Source of the DNA: Roseovarius sp. TE539
GTDB taxonomy: Bacteria > Pseudomonadota > Alphaproteobacteria > Rhodobacterales > Rhodobacteraceae
Assembly: GCF_003298505.1 (NCBI RefSeq)
Contig: NZ_QNGB01000031.1
Location: forward strand, 1 to 38,731
Direction: 5' to 3'
DNA: 38,731 nt
Shown here: positions 14,775-23,864 of the stretch, piece by piece
How positions within the stretch are numbered: the first letter of the stretch is position 1
Layout of the letters: each line of letters starts with the position of its first letter
The notes under the pieces: model-generated
What the model saw: the letters and a program-made list of their open reading frames with translations, nothing else
What the model was told of the DNA's origin: nothing
The model's database searches: none
Position numbers and translations under genes: made by a program

Positions 14775-15719
14775 TCATCGCATCTCGCGATCATAGGGGC
14801 GACCGATGGAAGACGGCGGATTGGCCCGCCCCATCAACCCGACCAATGCCAGGATCGAGACAAGGTAGGGGAGCGCCGCGAAAACTTGGAACGGGATCTC
14901 CGGGTTGTTAAACTGAAGACGAAGCTGGACCGCATCGAAAAACCCGAAAAGCAGGCAGGCCATGAATGCCAGTTTCGGCTGCCAGCGCCCGAGGACAATC
15001 GCCGCGAGTGCGATAAAGCCCTTGCCCGCACTCATCTTGTCCGAAAAGAGAAGAACCTGCGTCAAAACCAGATAGGCACCGCCCAAAGCTGCCATCGCCG
15101 ACCCGGTGATGACGCAGGCATATCGTGTCCGGAACACATGAATGCCCGCCGCGTCCGCCGCGGACGGCGTTTCGCCGACGGCTCGGATGGACATACCCGC
15201 ACGGGTTCGGAAAAGCAGGAAGTTGATGGCGAGAACCAGCAACAATGCACCGTAGACGAGCCCATTTTGTGCAAACAGCACCTTTCCCACGATCGGAATG
15301 TCGCTCAGTATCGGAATATTGATCGGGCCGAACCCATCCAGAGTCAGACTGTTGCCACCTCCCGGAAACAACAACCGTGACATGAAGGAGGTGAAGCCGG
15401 TGGCGAACAGGATGATCGCGATGCCCACGACAATCTGATTGACCCTCAACGAGATACCCAGGATCGCCAGCAGAAGCCCCGAGAGCATACCGAAACCGAT
15501 AGCCACGAGAAGCCCTGCATATGGCGAGCCGAAATAATAGGCCCCAACGGCCGCCCCGAATGCTCCGAACAGGATTTGCCCTTCCAGGGCGATGTTGAAA
15601 ACGCCGGCGCGTTCACAAAGAAGTCCGCCCATGGCGGCGAAGATCAGAGGGATGGAAAGCCTCAACGCCGTGCTGAGAACATCGGCCAGTTGAGCGGGAT
15701 TGATCAGGAACTCGAACAT
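14775..15719 (-). CDS. ABC transporter permease, BMP/nucleoside-type (NupQ/YufQ-like)
   Basis: 314 residues, about eight to nine hydrophobic spans. Second permease of a CUT2/BMP-type importer. Conserved features include GGLLCERAGVFNIALEGQIL near the N-terminus, ILGISLRVNQIVVGIAI, FRTRAGMSIRAVGETPSAAD (the ATPase-contacting coupling loop) and MSAGKGFIALAAIVLGRW. These are hallmarks of the YufQ/RnsD family that imports nucleosides or purine-like solutes. Starts 12 bp after the stop of the partner permease. The agmatinase-like gene follows 37 bp after its stop, so transport and enzyme genes form one unit. Confidence 0.9.
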   Translation of the reverse strand: MFEFLINPAQLADVLSTALRLSIPLIFAAMGGLLCERAGVFNIALEGQILFGAFGAAVGAYYFGSPYAGLLVAIGFGMLSGLLLAILGISLRVNQIVVGIAIILFATGFTSFMSRLLFPGGGNSLTLDGFGPINIPILSDIPIVGKVLFAQNGLVYGALLLVLAINFLLFRTRAGMSIRAVGETPSAADAAGIHVFRTRYACVITGSAMAALGGAYLVLTQVLLFSDKMSAGKGFIALAAIVLGRWQPKLAFMACLLFGFFDAVQLRLQFNNPEIPFQVFAALPYLVSILALVGLMGRANPPSSIGRPYDREMR

Positions 15720-15731
15720 CGTGATGCCTCC

Positions 15732-16862
15732 TCAGCGATCGCGGCGCCAGGCTGCGATCCGACGCCGCCAACGGTCAGGATGAAACTTGAACGCCAGGCC
15801 CATGGCCACGCACAACACGACCAGCCCCTGAAGGGCAGCCACCATCGTGGTGTCAATTCCGGTGGCGCGCTGCATCGAGCCGGCGCCGACCTGAAGGCCT
15901 GCAAGAAAGATCGCCGCCAGAATGGCGCCGATCGGGTTCAGCGCCGCAAGAAAGGCCACGATGATGCCCTGCATCCCGTACCCCGGACTGAAATGATCGA
16001 AGAGACGGTATTTCAGGCCCAGCACCTCGAAGACACCAGCCAGCCCGCCCATCGCACCGCCGAGCGCGAAACTCAATACCGTAAGACGCTTTACGTTGAG
16101 GCCCGCATACGCGGCGGCGTGCTTGTTGTGACCGACGATCTGGATCGACTGGCCCAATGTCGTTCGCCAGAACATGATGGCGACGAGGAGGGCCGTGACC
16201 CAGGCGATCATGATCCCGACATGCGCCTGTGTGCGGGGCATGAAGGTCGGCAGGATCACTTCTTCGGGAACTTCACGCGAGTAGGGATAGGGTGCCCCCG
16301 GCTCGATCAACCAAGTATGCAGCACCGCGCCAATCATGTTGATGGCGACATAGCTCAGAAGAAGCGAGGTGATGATTTCGTTGGTGCCGCGATAGGCCTT
16401 GAGCAGACCGGGTATCGCTGCCCAGAGCGCACCGCCCAAGGCCCCTACCGCGATACAGAGGACGATCCGCAGGAAGCCGGGCAGAAAATCCGGAAGGTAA
16501 AGGGCCGCTATCGTCGCAAAGAGCGCCCCGATGTAGATCTGCCCCTCCGCGCCGATGTTGAACAGCCCTGCACGGAGCGGGATTATGACCGCGAGGCCCG
16601 CAAGAAGTAGCGGCGACATTCGCACCAGAGTGTCGCCAATGCCCCAATAGTCGGCAAAGGCGCCGCGGAAAAGAGCGCTATAGCCTTCAAGAGGGTTCCC
16701 ACCCGCAAGAAGAATGAATATCGCGCCGATAAGCAGGGCTGCGATCACCGCCCAAACGGTTTTCAACAGGTAGACGATCTTGACGAGGCCGAGCAGACGC
16801 AACTGCAGACGCGCTTCGGCGTCGATCGGGGAAACGCTCGATCCAGTTTCACCAGTGTTCAT
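15732..16862 (-). CDS. ABC transporter permease, BMP/nucleoside-type (NupP/YufP-like)
   Basis: 376 residues. First permease of the importer, with an N-terminal cytoplasmic segment of about 35 residues and then about eight to ten spans. Typical stretches are LAVIIPLRAGLFNIGAEGQI, LLKAYRGTNEIITSLLLSYV, TTLGQSIQIVGHNKHAAAYAG (coupling loop) and FSPGYGMQGIIVAFLAALNP. The start overlaps the ATPase stop as ATGA, so the two are translationally coupled. Its partner at 14775-15719 shares the RAGxFNIxxEGQ signature, as expected for paired permeases of this family. Confidence 0.9.
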   Translation of the reverse strand: MNTGETGSSVSPIDAEARLQLRLLGLVKIVYLLKTVWAVIAALLIGAIFILLAGGNPLEGYSALFRGAFADYWGIGDTLVRMSPLLLAGLAVIIPLRAGLFNIGAEGQIYIGALFATIAALYLPDFLPGFLRIVLCIAVGALGGALWAAIPGLLKAYRGTNEIITSLLLSYVAINMIGAVLHTWLIEPGAPYPYSREVPEEVILPTFMPRTQAHVGIMIAWVTALLVAIMFWRTTLGQSIQIVGHNKHAAAYAGLNVKRLTVLSFALGGAMGGLAGVFEVLGLKYRLFDHFSPGYGMQGIIVAFLAALNPIGAILAAIFLAGLQVGAGSMQRATGIDTTMVAALQGLVVLCVAMGLAFKFHPDRWRRRIAAWRRDR

Positions 16863-18376
16863 GCCACTTCCTTACCCGTCATCAACAAGCCCAATTTCTC
16901 CGATGTTGCTTCGGAGGCCGGCAGTTCTCCCACGATGCGGCCCTTGAAGATCACTGCCAGGCGGTCCGCCACGAGAAGCAGCTCCTCGAGTTCGCTCGAA
17001 ATGTAGAGGATAGCATCACCCCGATCGCGCTGTGACAGAAGTGTGCGCTGCACGAATTCGATAGCCCCCACATCCAGCCCCTTCGTCGGCTGGGAAACCA
17101 CAAGAACCCTGGGATTGTCCTCGATTTCCCGCGCAAGGATGATCTTCTGCTGATTGCCGCCTGAAAGATCGCGCGCAATCTGCGAAACTCCCTGCATCCG
17201 CACGTCGTAGCGCTTCGCCAAGTCTTCTGCGTGGCTTCGAATTCTTGCATAGTCCATCCACCCGCGGATGGCGAAGGGCCTTTCGCGAAATCCGCGCAGG
17301 ACCATGTTGAGCGAGACGTCGCTGTCGAGGTCGAGACCGACCTTTTGCCGGTCTTCGGGAACGTAGCCGACGCCCAGCTTGTGCTTTCGTTCTGCCGGGT
17401 CGTAGCCTTCCGCGTCTCTCCCCGATACGGTGATTTTGCCGCTTGTAAGGTTGCGCAGGCCCGCGACCGTTTCGGCAAGTTCCCTCTGGCCATTTCCGTC
17501 GATACCGACGATGCCGAGGATCTCTCCCTCGCGCACCGAAAGCGAGAGTTCATCAAGGGCGCTTACGCCGCGATCGTCGACCGCACTGATCCTGTCGAGC
17601 TCGAGCACCGGGGCTCCAACCTTGGGTGGCGTGTGCGGCACATCGAAAACCACGTCTCGGCCGACCATGACGCGCGCAAGCTCCTTTGGCGTGGTCGCGG
17701 AGGTTTCCAACTCTGCCTCCACGCGCCCCTGGCGCATGACCGTGACGCGGTCGGACAAGTCCATCACTTCGTCAAGTTTGTGTGTGATCAGAAGGATCGT
17801 TCGTCCGCTTTCGCGCAAACGCGACAGCAGTTTGAAAAAGGACTCGATTTCGTTCGGTGTCAGGACGCTCGTCGGTTCGTCAAGGATAAGCAGGTCGGCT
17901 TCGCGATATAGCATCTTCAGTATTTCGACACGCTGCTGCGTCCCGATGGGAAGCGTCGACATCAGCTGGTCCGGGTCGATCTCGGATCCAAGTTCGGCGG
18001 CCATCGTTTCGATGCGGCGACGGTCCTCATCAAGATCGAGTATCTGCCGCCCGGGCAGGCCCAGGACCACGTTCTCGACAACCGACATCGTGTTGACCTG
18101 CTTGAAATGCTGGTGAACCATGCCGATCCCGAGTGCCATGGCCTCTCGCGGATCCCCGATCGTCACCTCTTTGCCACGCGAAAGGATGCGCCCCGCGTCT
18201 GGCGTGTAGAGGCCGTAGATAACATTCATCAATGTCGATTTTCCGGCGCCATTCTCGCCCAGAATGGCATGAATCGACTGGTCGGCGATCTTCAGGTTCA
18301 CGTCATCGTTTGCGCGGAACGCGCCAAATCTTTTGACGATGCCTTCAAGAGCCAGCCGGTCGGGAGCGTTCGTCAT
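16859..18376 (-). CDS. ABC transporter ATPase with two nucleotide-binding domains (NupO/YufO-like)
   Basis: 505 residues, tandem ABC domains. Domain 1: Walker A GENGAGKST, Q-loop MVHQHFK, signature PIGTQQRVEILK replacing LSGGQ, Walker B LLILDEPTSVLT. Domain 2: Walker A degenerated to GIDGNGQRE, signature LSGGNQQK, Walker B replaced by VLVVSQPTKGLD. In this family the first domain has the intact Walker A and the second the intact signature, so only one composite site is expected to hydrolyse ATP, as in sugar and nucleoside CUT2/BMP ATPases. The aspartate-glutamate of the second Walker B is lost (SQ in place of DE), also common here. Follows the binding-protein gene after a 77-bp gap holding a strong hairpin. 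Confidence 0.92.
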   Translation of the reverse strand: MTNAPDRLALEGIVKRFGAFRANDDVNLKIADQSIHAILGENGAGKSTLMNVIYGLYTPDAGRILSRGKEVTIGDPREAMALGIGMVHQHFKQVNTMSVVENVVLGLPGRQILDLDEDRRRIETMAAELGSEIDPDQLMSTLPIGTQQRVEILKMLYREADLLILDEPTSVLTPNEIESFFKLLSRLRESGRTILLITHKLDEVMDLSDRVTVMRQGRVEAELETSATTPKELARVMVGRDVVFDVPHTPPKVGAPVLELDRISAVDDRGVSALDELSLSVREGEILGIVGIDGNGQRELAETVAGLRNLTSGKITVSGRDAEGYDPAERKHKLGVGYVPEDRQKVGLDLDSDVSLNMVLRGFRERPFAIRGWMDYARIRSHAEDLAKRYDVRMQGVSQIARDLSGGNQQKIILAREIEDNPRVLVVSQPTKGLDVGAIEFVQRTLLSQRDRGDAILYISSELEELLLVADRLAVIFKGRIVGELPASEATSEKLGLLMTGKEVA

Positions 18377-18407
18377 CTCTGTTCGATTCCAGATTGTTCT
18401 TGGAAAG

Positions 18408-18444
18408 GGCGCGCCCCGTTTGTCGAATGAAACCGGGACGCGCC
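18408..18444 (-). terminator. Stable hairpin between binding-protein and ATPase genes
   Basis: Ten bases after the stop of the binding-protein gene the transcript can fold GGCGCG-x-CCCGG-TTT against AAA-CGGG-x-CGCGCC, with one mismatch and one bulge and an eight-base loop. There is no U tract, so it is not a classical terminator. Such hairpins commonly protect the upstream binding-protein mRNA or reduce read-through, giving more binding protein than transporter. Confidence 0.6.
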
Positions 18445-18453
18445 AATTGATGC

Positions 18454-19395
18454 TTATTCAGTGTCGAAGCTCAACGCGCCCGATTTGATCTTCTCAACCG
18501 CTTCGAGCGCGCGCGCACGCACGTCTTCCGGCACCGCATCGCTGAAATCTCCCAACTGGTCGACGGAGGTGAGATGGATCACGTAATCCTGGGGCTCCAG
18601 CGTGCCGTCCTGGTATTTCTCGACCGCCCAGGCGAGCGCGCGGGCAAAATCGAGCCGCGCTGAAACCAGATTGGTGTCGGATTCGTGCAAAATCCCCACC
18701 GTGTGGATTCCGCGTTCTTCCGCGGCCTGGGCGACGCCGACCCAGCCCGCGTCGAGATAGGGAAGGATCACGTCAACATCTTGCGAAATCAGGTTGAACG
18801 ACGCCTCCTTGGCTTTCGCAATGTCGGCCCAGTCATTCGTGTAGGCCACGAGAACCTCGCCTTCGGGATTGGCTGTCTGAAACCCCTTGCGGAAACCGTC
18901 GACCACATTGGTGAATGCCGCGAACTCCTGTGCACTAAGGGCGGCGGCAACACCGGTCTCGCTTACATGACCGGCGACCAGCCCTACGAGATAGCCGAAT
19001 TCCGGGTTATTGTAGTTTATGGTGGTCACGCCTTCGGTTGGCGCGCCATTGAGCACGATCACCGTTGTTTCCGGAAAGCTCGCCGCCACGCGTTCGGCAG
19101 CATCGGTATATTCGCCCCCGGCGCCCACCACGATGTCGTATCCACGACGTGCATAATCCGACATGACCTCGACTTGCGTCGCCTGTGACACGTTTTCGGT
19201 ATATGCGGTATCTGCGCCGAATTGTTCTTCGGCCATCACCAGGCCATTGTAGACGTTCTCGTTGAACGCGCGGTCGGTGATCATTCCCGGCAAGGCGACC
19301 GCGACCCGCGGTGCTTCTGCGAACGCGGGTGTAACCGCCAACGTGCCTATCGCCGTGACGGCCGCGAGTGCCGCGACTTTCAAATGGTGTAGCAT
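18454..19395 (-). CDS. Periplasmic substrate-binding protein, BMP (Bmp/PnrA/Med) family
   Basis: 313 residues from the ATG at 19395. The ATG two codons upstream (19401) lies directly against GGGAGA and is too close to use it, whereas 19395 is spaced seven bases. Signal peptide LHHLKVAALAAVTAIGTLAVTPAFA with an AFA-EA cleavage site and no lipobox Cys, so it is soluble periplasmic rather than a lipoprotein. Family features are VALPGMITDRAFNENVYNG, YDIVVGAGGEYTDAAERVA, NNPEFGYLVGLVAGHVS, then NDWADIAKAKEASFNLISQ and HESDTNLVSARLDFARAL. PnrA-type members bind purine nucleosides, which suggests a purine- or nucleoside-like ligand. First transporter gene, 43 bp after the creatininase-like gene. Confidence 0.92.
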   Translation of the reverse strand: MLHHLKVAALAAVTAIGTLAVTPAFAEAPRVAVALPGMITDRAFNENVYNGLVMAEEQFGADTAYTENVSQATQVEVMSDYARRGYDIVVGAGGEYTDAAERVAASFPETTVIVLNGAPTEGVTTINYNNPEFGYLVGLVAGHVSETGVAAALSAQEFAAFTNVVDGFRKGFQTANPEGEVLVAYTNDWADIAKAKEASFNLISQDVDVILPYLDAGWVGVAQAAEERGIHTVGILHESDTNLVSARLDFARALAWAVEKYQDGTLEPQDYVIHLTSVDQLGDFSDAVPEDVRARALEAVEKIKSGALSFDTE

Positions 19396-19438
19396 GTGCA
19401 TTCTCCCTGTTGATGAAGTTGTCTTCGTTTGGACTCGT

Positions 19439-20215
19439 CTACCGGCGAAATTCCTTGCGCAGAGAGTCGGTCACATGGGTGACGAACTCTTCGACAAGCA
19501 TTTCGCCGATTTCGCGGGACGCCGTCTTTCCGGAAGACAGACATCCCGATTCAGGCACCCAGGCCGGCTCGACCGGGAAAAGATCATAAGGCGGGAAACC
19601 CGGCGGCGTTTCGTCGGCAATCCGCGACATGTCGACAAGGTCGGGATAGCAGTAGAGCATCATCGCGGTCTCAAGGATTCCGCCATGTTCGAGATCGAGG
19701 CCCGGTGGATTGTCCATGCCCGCATAGACCGCATCCATCGTCTCCGGCTCGATGCGTTCGGCATAGAGCATCTTGAGAATGCGTGCGTCATGGCCTCTGA
19801 GCGCGAGCGTCTGCTGCGCCCGGTGGCATGCCTCGTCGAGGAAAAACCTGTTCTCGAAATGGCTATCAATCACGGCAATCTTGCGCGCGCCGTGGCGGCC
19901 GATTTCGACAAGAACGTCATGCACTACGGCAATCAGTGTTTCCGCGTTCAGGCTTGTGGTGCCGCAACGGTGCGGACCGCCGCCAGTGCGCACCTGAGAT
20001 CGGGCGCCGTAGGCAACCGGCTCCGCAACGATACCGCCAACATTTTCCGCGGCACGCCGTGCCATGTAGCTGGCCATCAATGAGTCGGTCCCGAGCGGCA
20101 GGTGATATCCATGCTGCTCGACCGCGCCAACCGGCACGATCACGATGGCGTCCTCCTCGCGAAGCTGGCGCTGGTAAGTATCCCAGGACAACTCGGACAT
20201 CATCACGCTAGGCAT
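19439..20215 (-). CDS. Creatininase-family cyclic amide hydrolase
   Basis: 258 residues, the usual length. Creatininase opens the lactam ring of creatinine; related enzymes open other cyclic amides. The metal ligands are in place: E33 and H35 (GAVEQHGYHLPLGTD), D44, H119 and E121 (VIDSHFENRF), with H177 in DLEHGGILET, each within one position of the numbering I recall for P. putida creatininase (E34, H36, D45, H120, E122, H178). First gene of the left-going operon; ATG preceded by GGGGA. LysR is divergent with a 269-bp gap. The family is broad, so creatinine is only one candidate substrate. Confidence 0.88.
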   Translation of the reverse strand: MPSVMMSELSWDTYQRQLREEDAIVIVPVGAVEQHGYHLPLGTDSLMASYMARRAAENVGGIVAEPVAYGARSQVRTGGGPHRCGTTSLNAETLIAVVHDVLVEIGRHGARKIAVIDSHFENRFFLDEACHRAQQTLALRGHDARILKMLYAERIEPETMDAVYAGMDNPPGLDLEHGGILETAMMLYCYPDLVDMSRIADETPPGFPPYDLFPVEPAWVPESGCLSSGKTASREIGEMLVEEFVTHVTDSLRKEFRR

Positions 20216-20415
20216 CCCAAGTCCCCTTTCTCAAGCCTTGACAGAGAACGTCCCGCGCAGCTTGCGCAACATTTCTTTGCGCCAGCCGCGACGTTCACGA
20301 CATGCGGCAATCCCGGCCGTCAGGCTTTGTCTTTTCACGCGAGCATTGTGGCCCTCTCCTCATGGCCAACGGCCCCAGTACAGCTGGAAGCAGCCGCTCT
20401 GAGGAAAGAGTAACC

Positions 20416-20445
20416 TTGAATCACTTCTGGAATTACAGGCATATT
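20416..20445 (+). promoter_or_regulatory. Possible lysR promoter
   Basis: TTGAAT (20416-20421) and CATATT (20440-20445) separated by 18 bp, 39 bp before the chosen GTG start of the LysR gene. The region around it is AT-richer than its surroundings. No convincing T-N11-A LysR box stands out in the 269-bp divergent gap. Weak support. Confidence 0.3.
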
Positions 20446-20484
20446 CGAGCAATTATACTTGCACGCAACAGCAAGGAAGTGGCC

Positions 20485-21426
20485 GTGAGCACGTTTCACT
20501 TGTCCAATCTCGATGTCAAACAACTTCGCGTGTTTGCCAGCATCGTGGAGCATGAGGGCCTTTCCTCGGCCGCGTCCGCCCTCGGCATGGACCTCACCGC
20601 AGTCAGCCGTGCATTGTCTGGCCTCGAGACACGCCTTGGTATTCGATTGTGCCAGAGAGGGCGCAGCGGTTTTGCGCTGACCTCGCAAGGAAAAGAGATC
20701 TACAGGCAGGCGCAACGGTTGATCCAGGAATGCGACGAGTTCGAAACCTCAGCCCGGATCATCAGTCAGACCGTAAAGGGACGGCTGCGACTGGGCCTCA
20801 TCGACAACACGCTTTCCAATCCCCAGGCACGGGTCGTGCTGGCGCTTCAGAAGGTGGCGATGACATACCCGGACATGTTCGTGGAAATGTCGCTCATGTC
20901 GCCAGCGACGATCGAGATCGCGCTACGGGAGCGGCATTTGGACGTGGCGATCACCGCCCAACCTAACTATTTGAGTCCATTGACTTATCTACCCGCCTTC
21001 TCTGAGCAGCAACGGGTTTACATCGCCCGGGACAATCCTGACCGAGAAAGCATCGAGGCAACCTTTGCCGCCCCGGACGGGAATGGCAAACCCATCCCTT
21101 TCATTGCCCGCCGATACAAGATGCCCAGCTTCAACCGGCTGGAACGAACCTATCCCCTCGTTCCGGTTGCTACCGTGGACAGCGTGGAGACGATCACCAC
21201 CCTGATCGCCGCGCATTTCGGGGTCGGAGTTCTTCCAACCCACTATGCCGAGCTGATGCGGGATTTCGATCTTGTGGAAATCGTGGTTCCGCGGACTCCG
21301 CTCACGCTGACCTTTTACATAGCTTACCGTTCGGACATGGCCGAAGAGCCGACGATCAAGGTCTTTCGAGATTTCCTGCTCAAGTCAGAACCCGACGATG
21401 GCGGGAGCCACAGCAGCCCCGGCTGA
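20485..21426 (+). CDS. LysR-family transcriptional regulator
   Basis: 313 residues from a GTG at 20485 with AAGGA eight bases upstream. The frame stays open to 20302, but that extension has no family similarity. The N-terminal helix-turn-helix (about 8-67) reads LDVKQLRVFASIVEHEGLSS and MDLTAVSRALSGLETRLGIRL; the effector domain follows, with GRLRLGLIDNTLSNP and a C-terminal FGVGVLPTHYAELM. Divergent from the creatininase-led operon and in line with the guanidino-modifying and M20 genes, so it probably controls both in response to the substrate or an intermediate. No riboswitch is seen. Confidence 0.9.
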   Translation: MSTFHLSNLDVKQLRVFASIVEHEGLSSAASALGMDLTAVSRALSGLETRLGIRLCQRGRSGFALTSQGKEIYRQAQRLIQECDEFETSARIISQTVKGRLRLGLIDNTLSNPQARVVLALQKVAMTYPDMFVEMSLMSPATIEIALRERHLDVAITAQPNYLSPLTYLPAFSEQQRVYIARDNPDRESIEATFAAPDGNGKPIPFIARRYKMPSFNRLERTYPLVPVATVDSVETITTLIAAHFGVGVLPTHYAELMRDFDLVEIVVPRTPLTLTFYIAYRSDMAEEPTIKVFRDFLLKSEPDDGGSHSSPG

Positions 21427-21538
21427 CCGTGTTAATTGCGCCTGCCCACAAGTAAGCTTGCATCCTCTGTCGCTGTTACTTGACGATATGTCGAGACACA
21501 GTGGCCGTTGGCATTGATACGTCGCAAAGGAGGTTAGC

Positions 21539-22552
21539 ATGCCCGGCCGTTCCAATGATCCTTCTGCAGCGCAGGGCACTGCGCCAATCCACGTCAGTTC
21601 CGAATGGGGCACGTTGAAGGAATGCGTCTATGGTTCACCCGACCGTTGGGTAATGCCGATGTTCTATGGCGACTCAAAGCAGCGCGCGTATGGCGATTTC
21701 CACGAATTCTGGGTTGAGAACCAGGGCCGTGACGTTGCCGAGGCGGACCCCGAGCGTTTCGCAGGTTTCAAATCCCAGATCCAAGGAGCGATTGATTTTC
21801 TTCGCCAGCAGGGCATTGGTGTTCAGGTGGCCGGGGAACTGGCCCCCGAGGACCTCAAGTTTCCACGCGGGGAAAATCATGGCATCGTCACGGGTTGGAT
21901 GCGCGACCCGTTCGTGACGATCGGAAACAATGTGATCGAACTTGCGCCAAGGTCACTGTTCCACAGGCGCCAGCGTTTCGCCATCCGCCCGATCCTGGCG
22001 GAGACGATGGAGCGTGGCGCACGTTATTTTGCCCAACCCGACAGTGGCGCGGTCGAAAGTCGTGATGCGCCGGGATGGGGATATCTCGAAGGTGGCGATA
22101 TCTTCGTGCTGGGGCAGAAGATTCTCGTGGGCCATTCCGGCGGATGCAGCAACTCCGAGGGGGCCAAGTGGCTGCAGCATATGCTCGGCCCGGACTACAG
22201 CGTGGAAATGATCGCGATCGATCCGATGTTTCCGCACCTGGACTGCGTTCTCTGCACACCGCGTGAAGGCGTGACCGTGATTTGCGAAGAAGCCTTCCCG
22301 CAGGGTTTGCCCGAGCATATTCGCGATTGGGATCATATCGTGGTCGACAAGTTCCATGCCAAGCGTCACATGGCCTGCAATAACCTCGTGCTGGACGATC
22401 ACACTGTCGTGGTTCCCGCGGTGGAGGCACTCGACGACGTGGCGAATGAGCTGAAAAAGCGTCGGTTCGAAGTTGTCCGCCTCCCCTACAACTATCCGTC
22501 TGACTTCGGCGGCTCGTTCCGTTGTGCTCATCAGCCTCTCATTCGGCTCTGA
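21539..22552 (+). CDS. Guanidino-group modifying enzyme (amidinotransferase/hydrolase fold)
   Basis: 337 residues. Member of the pentein superfamily close to glycine or inosamine-phosphate amidinotransferases. Likely catalytic residues are D123 (WMRDPF), E184/D187 (LEGGD), H233 (FPHLDCVLC) and the nucleophile C329 near the end (GGSFRCAHQPL), which form the expected Cys-His-acid set. The N-terminal VSSEWGTLKECVYGSPD is typical of the amidinotransferases. The enzyme would form a Cys-amidino intermediate from a guanidine and either hydrolyse it or pass it to an amine. In a catabolic cluster with a ureohydrolase, hydrolysis or removal of an amidino group is likely. Very good ribosome site AAAGGAGG before the ATG; 112 bp after lysR. 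Confidence 0.85.
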   Translation: MPGRSNDPSAAQGTAPIHVSSEWGTLKECVYGSPDRWVMPMFYGDSKQRAYGDFHEFWVENQGRDVAEADPERFAGFKSQIQGAIDFLRQQGIGVQVAGELAPEDLKFPRGENHGIVTGWMRDPFVTIGNNVIELAPRSLFHRRQRFAIRPILAETMERGARYFAQPDSGAVESRDAPGWGYLEGGDIFVLGQKILVGHSGGCSNSEGAKWLQHMLGPDYSVEMIAIDPMFPHLDCVLCTPREGVTVICEEAFPQGLPEHIRDWDHIVVDKFHAKRHMACNNLVLDDHTVVVPAVEALDDVANELKKRRFEVVRLPYNYPSDFGGSFRCAHQPLIRL

Positions 22553-22609
22553 GCGCACCGGATAACTGCGACTGATCTGCCCAAGCACAGCATGAAAACG
22601 AGGGCGCCC

Positions 22610-23857
22610 ATGCCGGTTCGTTCCTTTGATGAAATCCCGAAGATCAACAGCGATCGACTGTGGGCACGCCACATGGAGATGGCAGAGATCGGACCGATTG
22701 AGGAGACCGGCAATTGCCGTCTTGCGCTCACAGCGGAAGACCGGGCGGCCCGAGAACTTTTCGCACAATGGTGTCGTGATGCGGGAATGCAACTCAAGTC
22801 CGATCGCGCCGGCAACATGTTCGCAATGCGACCGGGACGCGATGGTGGCAGGGCCGCCGTTGCCGCGGGTAGCCACCTCGATACTCAGCCACACGGAGGG
22901 CGGTTCGATGGGGTGTCGGGCATGCTGACGGCGCTGGAAGTGGTCGAGACCCTCAATGACGCCGGACTCGAAACCGAAGCCCCCCTCATGCTCATTAACT
23001 GGACCAACGAGGAAGGTGTGCGGTTTGCGCCCGGCATGCTGGGATCGGCATGGTTTGCGGGGCGGATCGACGACGAAACACTCGACGAAACGATCTCTAC
23101 CGATGGACAGCGCTTTGCAGATGAGGCCGAAGCCATCGGCTGGCGGGGCACGTCATCGCGCAACGACCTTCCGATGGACGCGTTTTTCGAACTGCACATC
23201 GAACAAGGGCCTGTGCTGGAGGCCTGCGGCGCGGATGTGGGGGTTGTGACATCGGTACAGGGCCTCTGCTGGTTCGACGTGCAGGTCACGGGCGCCGATG
23301 CCCATGCCGGGACAACGCCCCTTGATGCGCGCCGCGATGCGTTGCTCGCAGCCGCGGCGATGCTGGTGGAACTCAACAAGGCCGGAAAAGAGGAAGGGTC
23401 TGACGCAAGGGTCAGCGTGGGGCGATTGAAGACAGCCACGGACGGGCCAAGCACGGTTGTCGGTCAGGTGGAATTCGTGATCGACATCCGTCATCCGGAC
23501 GCTGCGGCAATAGACCGGTTGCGCGCCCGTTGCAGAGAGGTGTGCAAGACGGTCGCGAACGCGCACACTTGTGACGTGAAGGTGCGCGACCGGTTCGCGG
23601 TGCCGCCCACGCTGTTCGACAAAAGCTGCGTCGAAGCGCTCGAGAAGGCGGCGAAGTCGCTGCAACTGTCATACCGGAAGATGCCGAGCGGCGCCCTGCA
23701 TGACGCCGCGAATGTGGCGTCTCTGGTGCCAACCGCCATGCTGTTCGTTCCATGCCGCGACGGTATCAGCCACAATGTCGCGGAATACGCCAGCAAAGAG
23801 CATCTTGCCGCCGGCTGCAATGTGCTCCTGCGCGCGATTTTGGCCCGGGCTGCCTGA
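22610..23857 (+). CDS. M20-family amidase, N-carbamoyl-amino acid / ureidopropionase type
   Basis: 415 residues from the ATG at 22610, which follows GAGGG; an in-frame ATG at 22592 has none. Binuclear zinc motifs: GSHLDTQPHGGRFDG (His, Asp), NWTNEEGVRFAP (Glu), FFELHIEQGPVLE (His, Glu) and the C-terminal VPCRDGISHN (His). Family members hydrolyse N-carbamoyl-L-amino acids, 3-ureidopropionate or allantoate to release CO2 and ammonia. The GAxxHAGTTPLDxRRD dimer-domain motif is present (GADAHAGTTPLDARRD). It follows the guanidino-modifying enzyme by 57 bp and ends 7 bp before the convergent amidohydrolase. A ureido product is likely in the pathway. Confidence 0.9.
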   Translation: MPVRSFDEIPKINSDRLWARHMEMAEIGPIEETGNCRLALTAEDRAARELFAQWCRDAGMQLKSDRAGNMFAMRPGRDGGRAAVAAGSHLDTQPHGGRFDGVSGMLTALEVVETLNDAGLETEAPLMLINWTNEEGVRFAPGMLGSAWFAGRIDDETLDETISTDGQRFADEAEAIGWRGTSSRNDLPMDAFFELHIEQGPVLEACGADVGVVTSVQGLCWFDVQVTGADAHAGTTPLDARRDALLAAAAMLVELNKAGKEEGSDARVSVGRLKTATDGPSTVVGQVEFVIDIRHPDAAAIDRLRARCREVCKTVANAHTCDVKVRDRFAVPPTLFDKSCVEALEKAAKSLQLSYRKMPSGALHDAANVASLVPTAMLFVPCRDGISHNVAEYASKEHLAAGCNVLLRAILARAA

Positions 23858-23864
23858 ACCCATT

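Noticed and set aside
13730..23857. Reading the island as a standard purine (urate/allantoin) degradation operon
   Set aside because: Deaminase, CE4 hydrolase and M20 amidase would fit, but uricase or a uricase replacement, HIU hydrolase and OHCU decarboxylase are absent, and creatininase, HutH-like and amidino enzymes are not explained.
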